A DNA stretch of 64,000 nt from Staphylococcus argenteus (lineage in GTDB: Bacteria > Bacillota > Bacilli > Staphylococcales > Staphylococcaceae): assembly GCF_000236925.1 (NCBI RefSeq), contig NC_016941.1, forward strand, positions 372,001 through 436,000, in the 5' to 3' direction. The number at the start of each line of letters is the position of its first letter. The stretch's first letter is position 1. The notes under the pieces are model-generated. The model worked only from the letters and a program-made list of their open reading frames with translations. It made no database searches and had not been told where the DNA came from. Positions 9,296-19,928 of the stretch are shown piece after piece. The position numbers and the translations under genes are program-made.

Positions 9296-11524
9296 TTATT
9301 CTTGACGTTTGGCTTTAACTGCATTCACAAGTACAGTCAATGCATCTTTAACTTCTTCTTCTTTTCTTGTTTTTAAACCGCAGTCAGGGTTAACCCAGAA
9401 TAATGAGCGGTCGATTTGTTGTAATGAACGATTAATTGCTGTCGTAATTTCTTCTTTTGTTGGAATACGTGGGCTATGAATATCATATACGCCTAATCCA
9501 ATACCTAAATCATAGTTGATATCTTCAAAGTCTTTGATTAAATCACCATGGCTACGAGATGTTTCAATTGAAATAACATCGGCATCTAAATCATGAATAG
9601 CATGAATGATTTGACCAAATTGAGAATAACACATATGTGTATGGATTTGTGTTTCATCTCGAACTGATGACGTTGCAAGTTTAAATGATAACACGGCATC
9701 TTTAAGGTATTGTTCATGATATTCAGAGCGTAATGGTAAACCTTCGCGCAGAGCAGGTTCATCAACTTGAATAACTTTGATTCCTGCAGCTTCAAGTGCT
9801 AACACTTCTTCGTTAATTGCTAAAGCAATTTGATCTTGAACAACTTTACGTGGTAAGTCGACACGTTCAAATGACCAATTCAGAATCGTTACAGGTCCTG
9901 TTAACATACCTTTAACAGGTTTGTCAGTTAAACTTTGTGCATATACTGTTTCGTCCACAGTTAATGGTGCTGTCCATTTAACATCACCATAAATAATTGG
10001 TGGTTTTACTGCACGTGAACCATATGATTGAACCCAACCAAATTTTGTTACTAAGAAGCCTTGTAATTTTTCGCCAAAGAATTCAACCATGTCATTACGT
10101 TCAAATTCTCCATGTACTAACACATCTAAGCCGATATCTTCTTGAATTTTAATCCATCGAGCAATTTCATTTTTTAAGAATGTTTCATAAGCTTCATCTG
10201 TAATGCGTTTGTTTTTCCAATCTGCACGATATTTACGAACTTCACGACTTTGCGGGAATGACCCAATTGTTGTTGTTGGTAAATCTGGTAAGTTCAAACG
10301 TTTTTGTTGTTGCTCAATACGTTGTGCAAATGGTGATTGTCTAGAAGTGCGTACACTATCAAAATCATAATCTAAGTTTTTAAATGATTGATTTTGGAAT
10401 CGTTCATATCGCGCTTTAAATTTATCATATTTTGCATTATCACTTTGGTTGAACAATCGACGTAATGCATCTAGTTCATCTAATTTTTCAGTCGCAAAGC
10501 TTAATCCTTCGCCAACACTTGCATCTAATGTTTCATCATCTAATGATACTGGGACATGTAATAATGAAGAAGAAGGTTGGATAACAAGATCATTAGTATA
10601 CGCTAATAATTTATCGATTAAGATTTTTTTAGCTTCAATGTCACTTGCCCATACATTACGTCCATCAATGATTCCAGCATATAATGTTTTTGACTTATCA
10701 AAATCGCCAGCTTCAATCTGTTCAAGGTTATAGCCATTATCGTGAACAAAGTCTAAACCTAAACCGCCCACAGGTAATGAACTTAAAAATTTAATGTGAG
10801 CGCGTTCGAAGTATGTTTGAATAACTAATTTTTTAACAACGCCAGCTTTTTCAAAATAATCATAAGCTTCGCGTGTAATATCTTCATAGCTTTCACTATC
10901 ATCAGTAACTAAGATAGGTTCATCCACTTGAATATACTCAGCACCTGCATCAATTAATGACTCAAACACTTCCTTATAAAGTGGTAATAATGTTTTAACT
11001 TTTTCTTCAAAAGTTTGATGACCACCTTTTGATAATTTAACAAAAGTAATTGGACCAACAATGACAGGGTGAGCGTTAACGTTAAGAGATTGTGCATATT
11101 TAAAACGATCTAGTAATACGTTGCGACTTACTTTAGGTTCAACGTTGTCCCATTCAGGTACGATATAGTGATAGTTTGTGTTAAACCATTTAATAAGTGC
11201 ACTTGCAACATGCTCTTTATTACCACGAGCAATATCAAATAGTAAATCATCATCGATAGTTCTTCCTTGGAAACGTTCTGGAATAATGTTGAATAGTAAT
11301 GACGTATCTAGAATATGATCATATAAAGAGAAGTCACCAACTGGGATACTATCTAAATGGTAGTATTTTTGTAACAATAAGTTCTCTTTATGAAGGTCAG
11401 TAAGAGTTTGATCTAATTCTTCTTTAGAAATCTTTTTTGCCCAATAACTTTCGATGGCCTTTTTCCATTCTCTTTTTCTACCTAATCTTGGGAATCCTAA
11501 ATTTGATGTTTTAATAGTTGTCAT
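9296..11524 (-). CDS. metE: Cobalamin-independent methionine synthase MetE
   Basis: 742 residues, full length. It transfers the methyl group of 5-methyltetrahydropteroyl-triglutamate to homocysteine, the last step of methionine synthesis. It shows the usual two-barrel layout: an N-terminal half starting with [16 protein letters not shown], and a C-terminal catalytic half with zinc ligands in [10 protein letters not shown] and the final cysteine in [10 protein letters not shown]. Its start overlaps the metF stop by 4 bases (ATGA), so the two are translationally coupled, which makes sense because MetF supplies its methyl donor. Confidence 0.98.
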   Translation of the reverse strand: MTTIKTSNLGFPRLGRKREWKKAIESYWAKKISKEELDQTLTDLHKENLLLQKYYHLDSIPVGDFSLYDHILDTSLLFNIIPERFQGRTIDDDLLFDIARGNKEHVASALIKWFNTNYHYIVPEWDNVEPKVSRNVLLDRFKYAQSLNVNAHPVIVGPITFVKLSKGGHQTFEEKVKTLLPLYKEVFESLIDAGAEYIQVDEPILVTDDSESYEDITREAYDYFEKAGVVKKLVIQTYFERAHIKFLSSLPVGGLGLDFVHDNGYNLEQIEAGDFDKSKTLYAGIIDGRNVWASDIEAKKILIDKLLAYTNDLVIQPSSSLLHVPVSLDDETLDASVGEGLSFATEKLDELDALRRLFNQSDNAKYDKFKARYERFQNQSFKNLDYDFDSVRTSRQSPFAQRIEQQQKRLNLPDLPTTTIGSFPQSREVRKYRADWKNKRITDEAYETFLKNEIARWIKIQEDIGLDVLVHGEFERNDMVEFFGEKLQGFLVTKFGWVQSYGSRAVKPPIIYGDVKWTAPLTVDETVYAQSLTDKPVKGMLTGPVTILNWSFERVDLPRKVVQDQIALAINEEVLALEAAGIKVIQVDEPALREGLPLRSEYHEQYLKDAVLSFKLATSSVRDETQIHTHMCYSQFGQIIHAIHDLDADVISIETSRSHGDLIKDFEDINYDLGIGLGVYDIHSPRIPTKEEITTAINRSLQQIDRSLFWVNPDCGLKTRKEEEVKDALTVLVNAVKAKRQE

Positions 11525-13362
11525 AATATTGCCTCCTTGTGAGCAGTAATAGATTTTGAGTATGCTGCAAGTTCTAATGAATCTTCGACATTTTGGAACG
11601 GTGTAATAATGTATAAACCATTGAAATATTCGTGAACAGTATCAATTAAGTCTTTAGATAGTTTTAAACTTAGTTCACGTGTTTTGGCTTTATCATCTTT
11701 AACTGCTTCAAACTGTTGTAAAATTTCGTCTGACATCTTGATGCCTGGCACTTCATTATGTAAAAAGAGTGCATTTTTGTAACTTGCGATAGGCATAATG
11801 CCTATGAAAAATGGTTTGTTCAAGTGCTTAGTGGCATGGTAAATTTCAATAATTTTCTCTTTGCTGTACACGGGTTGCGTTATAAAATAAGACATTCCGC
11901 TTTCTATCTTTTTCTCTAAACGTTTCACGGCGCCATCTAATTTTCGAACGTTAGGATTGAAGGCGCCAGCGATGTTGAAGTGTGTACGTTTCTTCAGCGC
12001 ATCACCATCAGTGTTAATACCTTGATTGAATCTAAGTGCGAGTTCAGTTAATCCTTTAGAATTAACATCATAAACATTTGTTGCACCAGGTAAGTGACCA
12101 ACTTTTGAAGGATCACCAGTTATTGCTAAAATTTCGTTAACGCCAATGAGCGATAATCCAAGTAGGTGGGACTGTAAGCCAATTAAGTTACGATCTCGAC
12201 ATGTAATGTGTACGAGTGGCTCGATATTGTAATATTGTTTAATTAAGCTAGCGGCAGCAATATTACTAATTCTGACAGTCGCTAATGAATTGTCGGCTAG
12301 TGTTACCGCATCTACATTAGCTTTATCGAGTTTAGCGATATTTTCAAAAAATCTATCAGTATCTAAATGCTTCGGTGTATCCAATTCGATAATAACTGTT
12401 GGGCGTTCTTGAACTTTAGATGTTAAAGATTGTCTCACTTTATGTTGAGATGGATTGAAAAGTGCTTTCGTTGGTATCGGAATCACTTTCTTATCATTAA
12501 CTGGTTTAAGTGACTGAATAGACTCTTTAATAAATTTAATATGTTCTGGTGTTGTACCGCAGCATCCACCTATTAAGCGAATGCCTTCACGAATTAAATT
12601 TTGAGCAACTTGACCGAAGTATTGTGCGTTGTCACTATACTTAAATTCACTATTTTCAATATCTAATAAGCTAGCATTTGGATAGCAAGATAAGTATGCT
12701 TGCTCTGGTAATTCAATGTGTGTAAAGGATTCTTGCATATGGTGGGGACCATGGTGACAATTGAGCCCTACGATGTTTGCGCCACATTGTACGAGTTGTT
12801 TTAATCCTTCGTTGATTGCTTGACCATTAACTAAATAATTTGTGTTTGATGCGGTTAATTGAGCAATGATTGGGATATCATATTTTTTTCTTGTACGTGT
12901 GATGACATTCGTTAACTCTTCCAAGTCATAATAAGTTTCGAAAAGTAAAGCATCAACGCCTTCTTCCACCAATGTGTCTATTTGGATTTCTGTATGATAA
13001 AGAATTGTTTGTAAACTGATATCTTCTTGCTTTATACCTCTAAAACCACCGACTGTACCTAATATAAACGTATCTTTATTTGAAGCTTTCTTTGCGATAC
13101 GTACTGCAGCTTGATGAATATCTTTGACTTTATCTTCAAGACCAAAGCGCTTTAATTTTTCGAAATTTGCGCCGTAAGTATTCGTTTGAATGACATCAGC
13201 ACCAGCTTCTATATAAGAACGATGGATGCGTTCAACTTTATCAGGATGGCTAAGGTTATATGCCTCTGGACAGGTATCTAAACCTTCAGAGTATAATATG
13301 GTTCCAATAGCGCCATCAGCTACCAAAACATTATCTTTCAATTGTGTGAGGAATTGACTCAT
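11521..13362 (-). CDS. metF: Bifunctional homocysteine S-methyltransferase / methylenetetrahydrofolate reductase
   Basis: 613 residues, a fusion. The N-terminal part (about 1-290) is a homocysteine/betaine methyltransferase domain with its zinc-binding [11 protein letters not shown] motif. The C-terminal part (about 320-613) is a methylenetetrahydrofolate reductase barrel containing ITGDPSK and FITQPVYS. This architecture matches Bacillus YitJ. The reductase half makes 5-methyl-THF for MetE; the methyltransferase half may use another methyl donor such as S-methylmethionine. The start lies inside the 3' end of metC (32-base overlap). Confidence 0.95.
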   Translation of the reverse strand: MSQFLTQLKDNVLVADGAIGTILYSEGLDTCPEAYNLSHPDKVERIHRSYIEAGADVIQTNTYGANFEKLKRFGLEDKVKDIHQAAVRIAKKASNKDTFILGTVGGFRGIKQEDISLQTILYHTEIQIDTLVEEGVDALLFETYYDLEELTNVITRTRKKYDIPIIAQLTASNTNYLVNGQAINEGLKQLVQCGANIVGLNCHHGPHHMQESFTHIELPEQAYLSCYPNASLLDIENSEFKYSDNAQYFGQVAQNLIREGIRLIGGCCGTTPEHIKFIKESIQSLKPVNDKKVIPIPTKALFNPSQHKVRQSLTSKVQERPTVIIELDTPKHLDTDRFFENIAKLDKANVDAVTLADNSLATVRISNIAAASLIKQYYNIEPLVHITCRDRNLIGLQSHLLGLSLIGVNEILAITGDPSKVGHLPGATNVYDVNSKGLTELALRFNQGINTDGDALKKRTHFNIAGAFNPNVRKLDGAVKRLEKKIESGMSYFITQPVYSKEKIIEIYHATKHLNKPFFIGIMPIASYKNALFLHNEVPGIKMSDEILQQFEAVKDDKAKTRELSLKLSKDLIDTVHEYFNGLYIITPFQNVEDSLELAAYSKSITAHKEAIL

Positions 13363-14491
13363 TGAATGCCTCCTTTAATGCGTATTTGATGTCAGCAATA
13401 AGCTCATCAGGATCTTCCAAGCCTACACTCAATCGGAATAATCCGAATGTAATACCACGTGCTTCTCTTACTTTTTCAGGTAATGCTGCATGTGACATTG
13501 TTGCTGGATGTGATAGTATCGTTTCGATACCTCCAAGACTTACTGAGACAAGTGGTAATGTTAAAGCATCAACGAATTGTTGAGCTTTAGATTCATCCTT
13601 TAAACGTAAACCGATAACGGCACCACCATTTTCTGCTTGTTCTAAATGAGCAGAATTGAGACCTGGATAATAAACCTCTGAAATTTCTTCTTGTTCTATT
13701 AAAAATGACACGATTTTTTGAGCATTTTCGACTGATTGTTTAAATCTAATCGGGAATGTTTTTAAATGTTTAGCTAGCATCCAACTATCTTGAGCTGATA
13801 GCATGTTTCCAGTTCCATTTTGAATTAAATATAGTGCCTCACGAATTGCCTCATTATTAGTAATAACCGCGCCGGCAATGAGATCACTATGTCCGCTTAA
13901 AAATTTAGTGGCACTGTGTATAACGATGTCAGCTCCTAGTAATAAGGGCGATTGACCTAACGGCGTCATAAATGTATTGTCAACGGCAACAAGTAGTTGA
14001 TGCTTTTTGGCTATTTTAGAAACAGCTTTGATATCGGTAATTTTAAAACAGGGATTCGATGGTGTTTCAATATAAATTAATTTAGTGTTGGATTGAATGG
14101 CACCTTCGATTTGTTCAACCTTTGTTGTATCAACAGTTGTAAACTCGATGTTGAAACGATTTAAAATTTGCTCGGTGAGACGGAATGTACCACCGTATAC
14201 ATCATCTGGTAAAATAACGTGATCACTGGCTTTAAGCGTTAGAAGTACAGCTGAGATTGCTGCAATTCCTGATGCAAAAGCAAAAGCAAATTTTCCGTGT
14301 TCTAATCGTGCTAGTTTCTCTTCTAAAAGCTCGCGATTAGGGTTACCACTTCTTGCATAATCGTATTTAACATTGTCACCAAGACGTTTTTGATGGAATG
14401 TTGAAGAATCGTATAGTGGTGGATTAGCTGAATGATATTCCACACCTCTACGCCAATCGAATATCACTTCTGTTTCTTTTGAAAGTGTCAT
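13331..14491 (-). CDS. metC: Cystathionine beta-lyase (PLP enzyme)
   Basis: 386 residues of the Cys/Met metabolism PLP family. The PLP lysine is in HSATKFLSGHSD, and the substrate-binding pattern RSGNPNRELLEEKLA lies near residue 45. It cleaves cystathionine to homocysteine, pyruvate and ammonia. Assignment as the lyase rather than the synthase rests on operon order (second, after metI) as in other staphylococci and bacilli; sequence alone does not separate the two activities with certainty. It overlaps metI by 4 bases and metF by 32. Confidence 0.9.
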   Translation of the reverse strand: MTLSKETEVIFDWRRGVEYHSANPPLYDSSTFHQKRLGDNVKYDYARSGNPNRELLEEKLARLEHGKFAFAFASGIAAISAVLLTLKASDHVILPDDVYGGTFRLTEQILNRFNIEFTTVDTTKVEQIEGAIQSNTKLIYIETPSNPCFKITDIKAVSKIAKKHQLLVAVDNTFMTPLGQSPLLLGADIVIHSATKFLSGHSDLIAGAVITNNEAIREALYLIQNGTGNMLSAQDSWMLAKHLKTFPIRFKQSVENAQKIVSFLIEQEEISEVYYPGLNSAHLEQAENGGAVIGLRLKDESKAQQFVDALTLPLVSVSLGGIETILSHPATMSHAALPEKVREARGITFGLFRLSVGLEDPDELIADIKYALKEAFNESIPHTIER

Positions 14492-15591
14492 ACAATCTCT
14501 CCAATCTGAGCCTTTTCTAATGCTTGGATGATATCGCGTTCGATGTCTTCATAATTTTCAACGCCTAATGATAAGCGAATTAAATACTCATCAATGCCAC
14601 GTTTATCTTTCTCAGCATCTGGCATATCAACATGTGTTTGTGTATAGGGAAATGTCACAAATGTTTCTGTTCCTCCCAAACTTTCTGCAAAAATACAAAT
14701 ATCTAAATTTTCTAATAATTTAGCGACGCTATAGGCCTTGTTAAGCCGTAAACTAAGCATTCCTGTTTGTCCGCTATATAGTACTTCGTCAATTGCTTGT
14801 AAAGATTTACATTTTTCAGCAAGCCTTCTTGCATTTGATTGTGCACGTTCAATTCGTAGATGTAGAGTTTTAAGACCACGTAACAACAAATAGCTATCTA
14901 TTGGCGAGAGTGTTGCGCCAGTCATGTTGTGAAAATCAAACAATTGTTGTGCTAAGTCATCATCTTTAACTGTGACTACACCAGCTAGCACATCGTTATG
15001 TCCGCCAATATATTTTGTAGCTGAATGTAAGACGATATCCGCACCATCTGCTAAAGGCGTCGAAAGATAAGGTGTTAAAAAGGTATTGTCGATAATAGAT
15101 AATAAACCTTTTTCTTTACAAAGCTGGTAATATAGCTTCACGTCGATGGCAATCATTTGTGGATTAGATATTGGTTCAATGAACAACGCTACAGTTTTAT
15201 CTGTTATATGATTTAGAACTTGTTCATAGTCTGTAAAATCAACGTATTTAAATTTGATATCATACTGTTGTTCGTAGAATTCAAATAATCTAAATGTGCC
15301 TCCATATAAATCAAATGAAACTAAGATTTCATCGTGTGGCTTAAATAAATTACATATTAATTGGATTGCAGACATTCCACTTGATGTGGCAAATGATGCA
15401 ACACCTTGTTCTAACTTTGCAAAACAGGTTTCAAATGTTGAGCGGGTGGGATTTTTAGTTCGTGTGTAATCAAATCCAGTTGATTGTCCTAGTTTAGGAT
15501 GTTTGTATGCAGTTGATAGATGGATTGGATTCGCTATAGCACCAGTTGAATCATCTGTTAATGTGATTTGTGCTAACTGAGTATCCTTCAT
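14488..15591 (-). CDS. metI: Cystathionine gamma-synthase / O-acetylhomoserine (thiol)-lyase MetI
   Basis: 367 residues, Cys/Met metabolism PLP family, with the PLP lysine in HSATKYIGGHNDV and the motif DYTRTKNPTRSTFE. It makes cystathionine (or homocysteine directly) from acylated homoserine and cysteine or sulfide. It is the first gene of the methionine operon, with a strong AGGAGG 8 bases before its ATG, and lies just downstream of the T-box terminator, so its expression is set by that switch. Confidence 0.92.
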   Translation of the reverse strand: MKDTQLAQITLTDDSTGAIANPIHLSTAYKHPKLGQSTGFDYTRTKNPTRSTFETCFAKLEQGVASFATSSGMSAIQLICNLFKPHDEILVSFDLYGGTFRLFEFYEQQYDIKFKYVDFTDYEQVLNHITDKTVALFIEPISNPQMIAIDVKLYYQLCKEKGLLSIIDNTFLTPYLSTPLADGADIVLHSATKYIGGHNDVLAGVVTVKDDDLAQQLFDFHNMTGATLSPIDSYLLLRGLKTLHLRIERAQSNARRLAEKCKSLQAIDEVLYSGQTGMLSLRLNKAYSVAKLLENLDICIFAESLGGTETFVTFPYTQTHVDMPDAEKDKRGIDEYLIRLSLGVENYEDIERDIIQALEKAQIGEIV

Positions 15592-15600
15592 ATTAATACC

Positions 15601-16049
15601 TCCTGTAAGTTAAAATAAAAAAGCTTCCGTCCTTCGTACCCGAATGAATCGGATAAAAAGGACGAAAGCTTGAGTTTCGCGGTACCACCTTTATTTGTTA
15701 TTCCATCGCTGAAATAACCTTATTCAGTACGCATTTAATGTAAATATGCTTACTGAACAATTATCACAATTTAAAGTTACTAAGTAAGGGGATAGTATCG
15801 TGATATCTCATACTTATTAAACAAAAATTGTGCGTAAAGAATCCAGTACGCCATTTAACATCAATGTTAATACTGTATCGCTATAACGGGCGAACCCGTA
15901 GACACCTCATATTGGTATCAACACTCCAAGGCCATTTTCAAACACGCTTTCAAAATCTTCTCTCAGCTATTAAAGACTCTCTGTATAAGCAGGGTGTGTT
16001 TTACTTTCCTCTTTATAGTGTTTACGTTTCATTAAACTGTTATAAGATA
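15601..16049 (-). promoter_or_regulatory. Methionine-specific T-box riboswitch leader of metICFE
   Basis: On the minus strand the T-box sequence AAAGGTGGTACCGCG (complement of 15678-15692) is exact and precedes a strong terminator. Stem I shows an AGAGAG motif near 15980 and a 3' internal loop in which ATG (15908-15910) is followed by A, the expected place for a Met specifier codon. The leader is about 450 nt, long for a T-box, as known for the staphylococcal met leader. Uncharged tRNA-Met should pair with the specifier and the T-box bulge and favour antitermination. The plus-strand frame at 15828-16076 is only its antisense. Confidence 0.95.
15617..15672 (-). terminator. T-box intrinsic terminator upstream of metI
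   Basis: On the minus strand AAGCTTTCGTCCTT pairs with AAGGACGGAAGCTT (one mismatch) and is followed by TTTTTTA. The T-box sequence immediately 5' would form the competing antiterminator. Confidence 0.92.
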
Positions 16050-16055
16050 TTAATT

Positions 16056-16084
16056 AGCTTACAGAGTAAAAAATGATTTGTCAA
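16056..16084 (-). promoter_or_regulatory. Promoter of the met leader
   Basis: Minus-strand -35 TTGACA (consensus, 16079-16084), 17 bp, then a weak -10 TAAGCT (16056-16061). This places the RNA start about 10 bases further on and gives a leader of roughly 450 nt. Confidence 0.6.
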
Positions 16085-16086
16085 CA

Positions 16087-16101
16087 ATTATTCAGAAAAT
16101 T
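16087..16101. promoter_or_regulatory. CodY-like operator upstream of the met promoter
   Basis: ATTATTCAGAAAATT matches the CodY motif AATTTTCWGAAAATT at 13 of 15 positions and abuts the -35 hexamer. CodY repression of the staphylococcal met operon is established knowledge; this is the probable site. Confidence 0.7.
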
Positions 16102-16254
16102 TTGATTTAAAAGTTAATTTGTTTATGAAATTGTGTTTGGTATTGTGGAGTTGTAAAAATAAAGGTTTTAAAAAATAAAGTGTGGTTAATGGTTGTCTGA
16201 CTCATTTAGAATACATAAAATATATTTAACTGTTGTTATTAAATAAAAAGTGAT

Positions 16255-17100
16255 GTGATTGAATTGTCAAAAAGTGAAGATCAACGTATTACAAAAACAA
16301 AAGGTGAGCAAATAAAGCAAATAGATATAACTGAAATTAAACCGAATCCATATCAACCGAGAAAAACATTTGATGAAAATCATTTAAATGATTTAGCTGA
16401 TTCAATTAAACAATATGGTATTTTACAACCGATTGTGCTCAGAAAAACAGTGCGTGGTTATTATATTGTCGTAGGTGAAAGAAGATTTAGGGCTTCGAAA
16501 ATTGCGGGTCTTAAACATGTTTCTGCGATTATTAAAGAGTTAACAGATGAAGATATGATGGAACTTGCAGTAATAGAAAATTTACAACGTGAGGATCTAA
16601 ATGCGATTGAAGAAGCTGAAAGTTATCAACGCTTGATGACTGATTTAAAAATTACACAACAAGAAGTAGCTAAACGGTTAAGTAAGTCACGCCCTTATAT
16701 AGCAAATATGCTGAGATTATTGCATCTCCCTAAAAAGATTTCAGATATGGTAAAAGATGGACGACTTACAAGTGCACATGGACGCACGTTGTTGGCTATT
16801 AAAGATGAACAACAAATGCTGAAACTGGCGAGAAAGGTCGTTAAAGAAAAATGGAGTGTTAGGTTTTTAGAAAATTATATTAATGAAATGAAGAAAATGA
16901 CTTCAAAACTCGAAACAAGTAATGTGGATGTATCTAAACCTAAATTTATTAAGCAACAAGAACGTCAACTGAGAGAACAGTATGGTACCAAAGTAGATAT
17001 ATCAATAAAAAAATCAGTTGGTAAAATCTCATTTGAGTTTGATTCACAAGAAGATTTTCTGAGAATAATTGAACAATTAAATCGAAGGTATGGTAAATAG
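16255..17100 (+). CDS. parB: Chromosome partitioning protein ParB (Spo0J)
   Basis: 281 residues. The N-terminal ParB domain carries KPNPYQPRKTFDE and the CTP-binding/clamp motif GERRFRASKIAGL. A helix-turn-helix follows (TQQEVAKRLSKSRPYIANML), then a C-terminal dimerisation domain. ParB clamps load at parS sites and recruit SMC for origin segregation. No parA/soj is adjacent, as in other staphylococci, and I found no full parS palindrome in the window. The GTG at 16255 has a weak ribosome site; a TTG three codons later is possible. Confidence 0.9.
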   Translation: MIELSKSEDQRITKTKGEQIKQIDITEIKPNPYQPRKTFDENHLNDLADSIKQYGILQPIVLRKTVRGYYIVVGERRFRASKIAGLKHVSAIIKELTDEDMMELAVIENLQREDLNAIEEAESYQRLMTDLKITQQEVAKRLSKSRPYIANMLRLLHLPKKISDMVKDGRLTSAHGRTLLAIKDEQQMLKLARKVVKEKWSVRFLENYINEMKKMTSKLETSNVDVSKPKFIKQQERQLREQYGTKVDISIKKSVGKISFEFDSQEDFLRIIEQLNRRYGK

Positions 17101-17245
17101 TTACACAATTTTATATAATAACTCTTTGTGCAAGTTTAATCAGTTAGCATTTGACTCTATATATATTGAGACTTCGGTAGGTTGGAAGTATATAAAATTA
17201 TGAATACAATATTGATATATCATATAGAAGGGAGTAACGCTTATT

Positions 17246-18127
17246 ATGGATCAAGTTATGAGTATTATTTCATCACTATTCGAACCATTAACTAAAATTG
17301 AAACATATGAAAGTGTCGCTACTAAATTAGCGATGATAATTATATATATTATCGTTGCATTAATCGTAATTAAAATACTTGATAAAATGATTGAACAGGG
17401 ATTTAAAATACAAAATAAAAGTAAAAAGAGTAATAAAAAGCGCTCTAAAACTTTAATATCACTTGTTCAAAATGTAGTGAAGTATATCGTTTGGTTTATT
17501 GTTATTACGACGATTTTAAGTAAATTTGGTATTAGTGTTGAAGGTGTTATTGCAAGTGCTGGTGTCGTAGGTTTAGCAGTAGGTTTTGGTGCTCAAACCA
17601 TTGTTAAAGACGTTATTACTGGATTTTTTATTATATTTGAAAGCCAATTCGATGTAGGTGATTATGTTAAAATAAACAATGGTGGTACGACTGTGGCAGA
17701 GGGAACGGTTAAATCAATAGGACTTCGTTCAACACGAATCAATACAATTTCGGGAGAATTAACAATTTTACCAAATAGTAGTATGGGAGAAATAACGAAC
17801 TACTCAATTACAAATGGTACAGCTATCGTTAAAATTCCCGTGTCTGTCGATGAAAATATTGATAATGTTGAGAAGAAATTAAATAAATTATTTACATCAC
17901 TGAGAAGTAAATACTATTTATTTGTAAGTGATCCTGTTGTGATTGGTATTGATGCCTTTGAAGATACTAGAGTAATATTAAGAGTTTCAGCAGAAACAAT
18001 ACCGGGTGAAGGGTTCTCCGGTGCTCGTATTATTCGTAAAGAAGTACAAAAAATGTTTTTACAAGAAGGTATTAAAACACCTCAACCAATTATGACTGCT
18101 TATAATCATAGTGAAAACGGTGTTTAG
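17246..18127 (+). CDS. Small-conductance mechanosensitive channel (MscS family)
   Basis: 293 residues with about three membrane segments in the first 125. The pore helix and beta domain signature is clear: GVVGLAVGFGAQTIVKD followed by GFFIIFESQFDVGDYV. This is the standard MscS core, releasing solutes on hypo-osmotic shock. It lies between parB and a small zinc-finger-like gene on the same strand. GGGAG is 11 bases upstream of the ATG. Confidence 0.93.
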   Translation: MDQVMSIISSLFEPLTKIETYESVATKLAMIIIYIIVALIVIKILDKMIEQGFKIQNKSKKSNKKRSKTLISLVQNVVKYIVWFIVITTILSKFGISVEGVIASAGVVGLAVGFGAQTIVKDVITGFFIIFESQFDVGDYVKINNGGTTVAEGTVKSIGLRSTRINTISGELTILPNSSMGEITNYSITNGTAIVKIPVSVDENIDNVEKKLNKLFTSLRSKYYLFVSDPVVIGIDAFEDTRVILRVSAETIPGEGFSGARIIRKEVQKMFLQEGIKTPQPIMTAYNHSENGV

Positions 18128-18156
18128 TAGTTTATAATACATGGAGGTCATATTTA

Positions 18157-18360
18157 ATGGCGTCAAAATATGGAATAAATGATATAGTAGAAATGAAAAA
18201 ACAACATGCGTGTGGAACAAACCGTTTTAAGATTATTAGAATGGGTGCAGACATAAGAATTAAATGTGAAAATTGTCAAAGAAGTATTATGATTCCACGT
18301 CAAACGTTTGATAAAAAACTTAAAAAAATCATCGAATCTCATGATGATACACAAAGATAG
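18157..18360 (+). CDS. DUF951 family small protein
   Basis: 67 residues, starting 29 bp after the mscS-like gene with GGAGG upstream and ending 11 bp before ychF. It contains KKQHACGTNRFKIIRMGADI and a CENC pair. The conserved cysteines suggest metal binding. DUF951 genes sit next to ychF in many Firmicutes; the function is unknown, with a nucleic-acid or ribosome link inferred only from that neighbour. Confidence 0.85.
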   Translation: MASKYGINDIVEMKKQHACGTNRFKIIRMGADIRIKCENCQRSIMIPRQTFDKKLKKIIESHDDTQR

Positions 18361-18371
18361 GAGAATGATTA

Positions 18372-19469
18372 ATGGCTTTAACAGCAGGTATCGTTGGATT
18401 GCCAAACGTTGGTAAATCAACATTATTTAATGCAATAACAAAAGCAGGCGCTTTAGCAGCGAACTATCCATTCGCTACGATTGACCCTAATGTAGGGATT
18501 GTAGAAGTGCCAGATGCTAGACTACTTAAATTAGAAGAAATGGTTCAACCTAAAAAGACACTGCCAACTACATTTGAATTTACTGATATCGCTGGTATTG
18601 TAAAAGGTGCTTCAAAGGGTGAAGGATTAGGCAATAAATTCTTATCACATATTAGAGAAGTAGATGCGATTTGTCAGGTTGTTCGTGCATTTGATGATGA
18701 TAACGTAACTCATGTTGCTGGTCGAGTAGACCCTATTGATGATATTGAAGTTATTAATATGGAATTAGTACTTGCAGACTTAGAATCTGTTGAGAAACGC
18801 TTGCCTAGAATTGAAAAATTGGCACGTCAAAAAGATAAAACTGCTGAGATGGAAGTACGCATTTTAAACACAATTAAAGAAGCTTTAGAAAATGGAAAGC
18901 CTGCCCGCAGTATTGACTTTAATGAAGAAGATCAAAAATGGGTTAATCAAGCGCAACTACTGACTTCTAAAAAAATGCTTTATATCGCTAATGTTGGTGA
19001 AGATGAGATTGGTGATGACGATAATGACAAAGTAAAAGCGATTCGTGAATATGCAGCACAAGAAGATTCAGAAGTAATCGTTATTAGTGCGAAAATTGAA
19101 GAAGAAATTGCTACATTAGATGATGAAGATAAAGAAATGTTCTTAGAAGACTTAGGTATTGAAGAACCAGGATTAGATCGATTAATTAGAACAACTTATG
19201 AATTACTTGGATTATCAACATACTTTACTGCTGGTGTGCAAGAAGTTCGTGCTTGGACATTTAAACAAGGTATGACTGCACCTCAATGTGCTGGTATCAT
19301 TCATACTGATTTCGAACGTGGATTTATCCGTGCAGAAGTAACAAGCTATGATGATTATGTACAATATGGTGGCGAAAGTGGTGCTAAAGAAGCGGGTAGA
19401 CAACGATTAGAAGGTAAAGAATACATTATGCAAGATGGCGATATCGTTCATTTCAGATTTAATGTATAA
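18372..19469 (+). CDS. ychF: Redox-regulated ATPase YchF (OLA1 family)
   Basis: 365 residues, full length. The P-loop is GLPNVGKST (about residues 7-15), followed by an Obg-like G domain with FTDIAGIVKGASKGEGLGNK, a coiled-coil insertion and a C-terminal TGS domain (GMTAPQCAGIIHTDFERGFI). YchF/OLA1 binds ATP rather than GTP and associates with ribosomes. Ends in its own terminator. Confidence 0.96.
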   Translation: MALTAGIVGLPNVGKSTLFNAITKAGALAANYPFATIDPNVGIVEVPDARLLKLEEMVQPKKTLPTTFEFTDIAGIVKGASKGEGLGNKFLSHIREVDAICQVVRAFDDDNVTHVAGRVDPIDDIEVINMELVLADLESVEKRLPRIEKLARQKDKTAEMEVRILNTIKEALENGKPARSIDFNEEDQKWVNQAQLLTSKKMLYIANVGEDEIGDDDNDKVKAIREYAAQEDSEVIVISAKIEEEIATLDDEDKEMFLEDLGIEEPGLDRLIRTTYELLGLSTYFTAGVQEVRAWTFKQGMTAPQCAGIIHTDFERGFIRAEVTSYDDYVQYGGESGAKEAGRQRLEGKEYIMQDGDIVHFRFNV

Positions 19470-19504
19470 ACGATATAGTGAGGTTAATTAAATATTAGCT
19501 ACGT

Positions 19505-19540
19505 AAAAGAGGCGGAATCAAAAGTTCGCCTCTTTTAATT
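19505..19540 (+). terminator. Terminator of ychF
   Basis: AAAAGAGGCGGAA pairs with TTCGCCTCTTTT (one bulged base) around a short loop. The symmetry of A and T runs makes it bidirectional, also serving the small gene at 19555. Confidence 0.9.
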
Positions 19541-19554
19541 ATGTTTATAATCTA

Positions 19555-19746
19555 TTAAAAGAATGGAATAATTTTACTAGCGCTGATAATATCTTGAGTG
19601 CTGAAAAATTGTTTGCCTTCGCCGGTATAAGCAGGCTCTAAAACAAGATTTGCCTTTGCACAATAAAGCCATTCAGGGTGAACGCCACTATTAAGTATCT
19701 CTTGGAATTCTTGAAAATCTTTAGACCAATCAATATCTAAATTCAT
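19555..19746 (-). CDS. Small conserved hypothetical protein
   Basis: 63 residues starting MNLDIDWSKDFQEFQEIL, with GAGGTGG 6 bases before the ATG. The composition is acidic and aromatic, with no membrane segment or signal peptide. I do not recognise a family. It lies alone between the ychF terminator and the divergent rpsF promoter. Confidence 0.65.
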   Translation of the reverse strand: MNLDIDWSKDFQEFQEILNSGVHPEWLYCAKANLVLEPAYTGEGKQFFSTQDIISASKIIPFF

Positions 19747-19872
19747 TCCTTACCACCTCACAACCATTATAGAACATGTGTTCGTATTTGTGAAGTATAT
19801 TTTTAAAAATATCATAGAAAATTTCAAATGCATTAATGTCAAAAATGATATGGAGAGTAGTTTGAATTATTA

Positions 19873-19901
19873 TTGTAAAAAGTAATGGCGCATGATATAA
19901 T
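19873..19901 (+). promoter_or_regulatory. Promoter of rpsF-ssb-rpsR
   Basis: TTGTAA (19873-19878), 17 bp, consensus TATAAT (19896-19901), about 90 bp before the rpsF start, leaving room for the leader hairpin. Confidence 0.8.
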
Positions 19902-19928
19902 TCTTTATTGTGAGTAATGAAAATTATT

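Noticed and set aside
15828..16076. Plus-strand 82-codon frame
   Set aside because: It is antisense to the Met T-box leader and has no ribosome site.
16255..17100. parS site inside or near parB
   Set aside because: No TGTTNCACGTGNAACA-type palindrome was found in the window; only a TGTTTCAC half-site near 40491.
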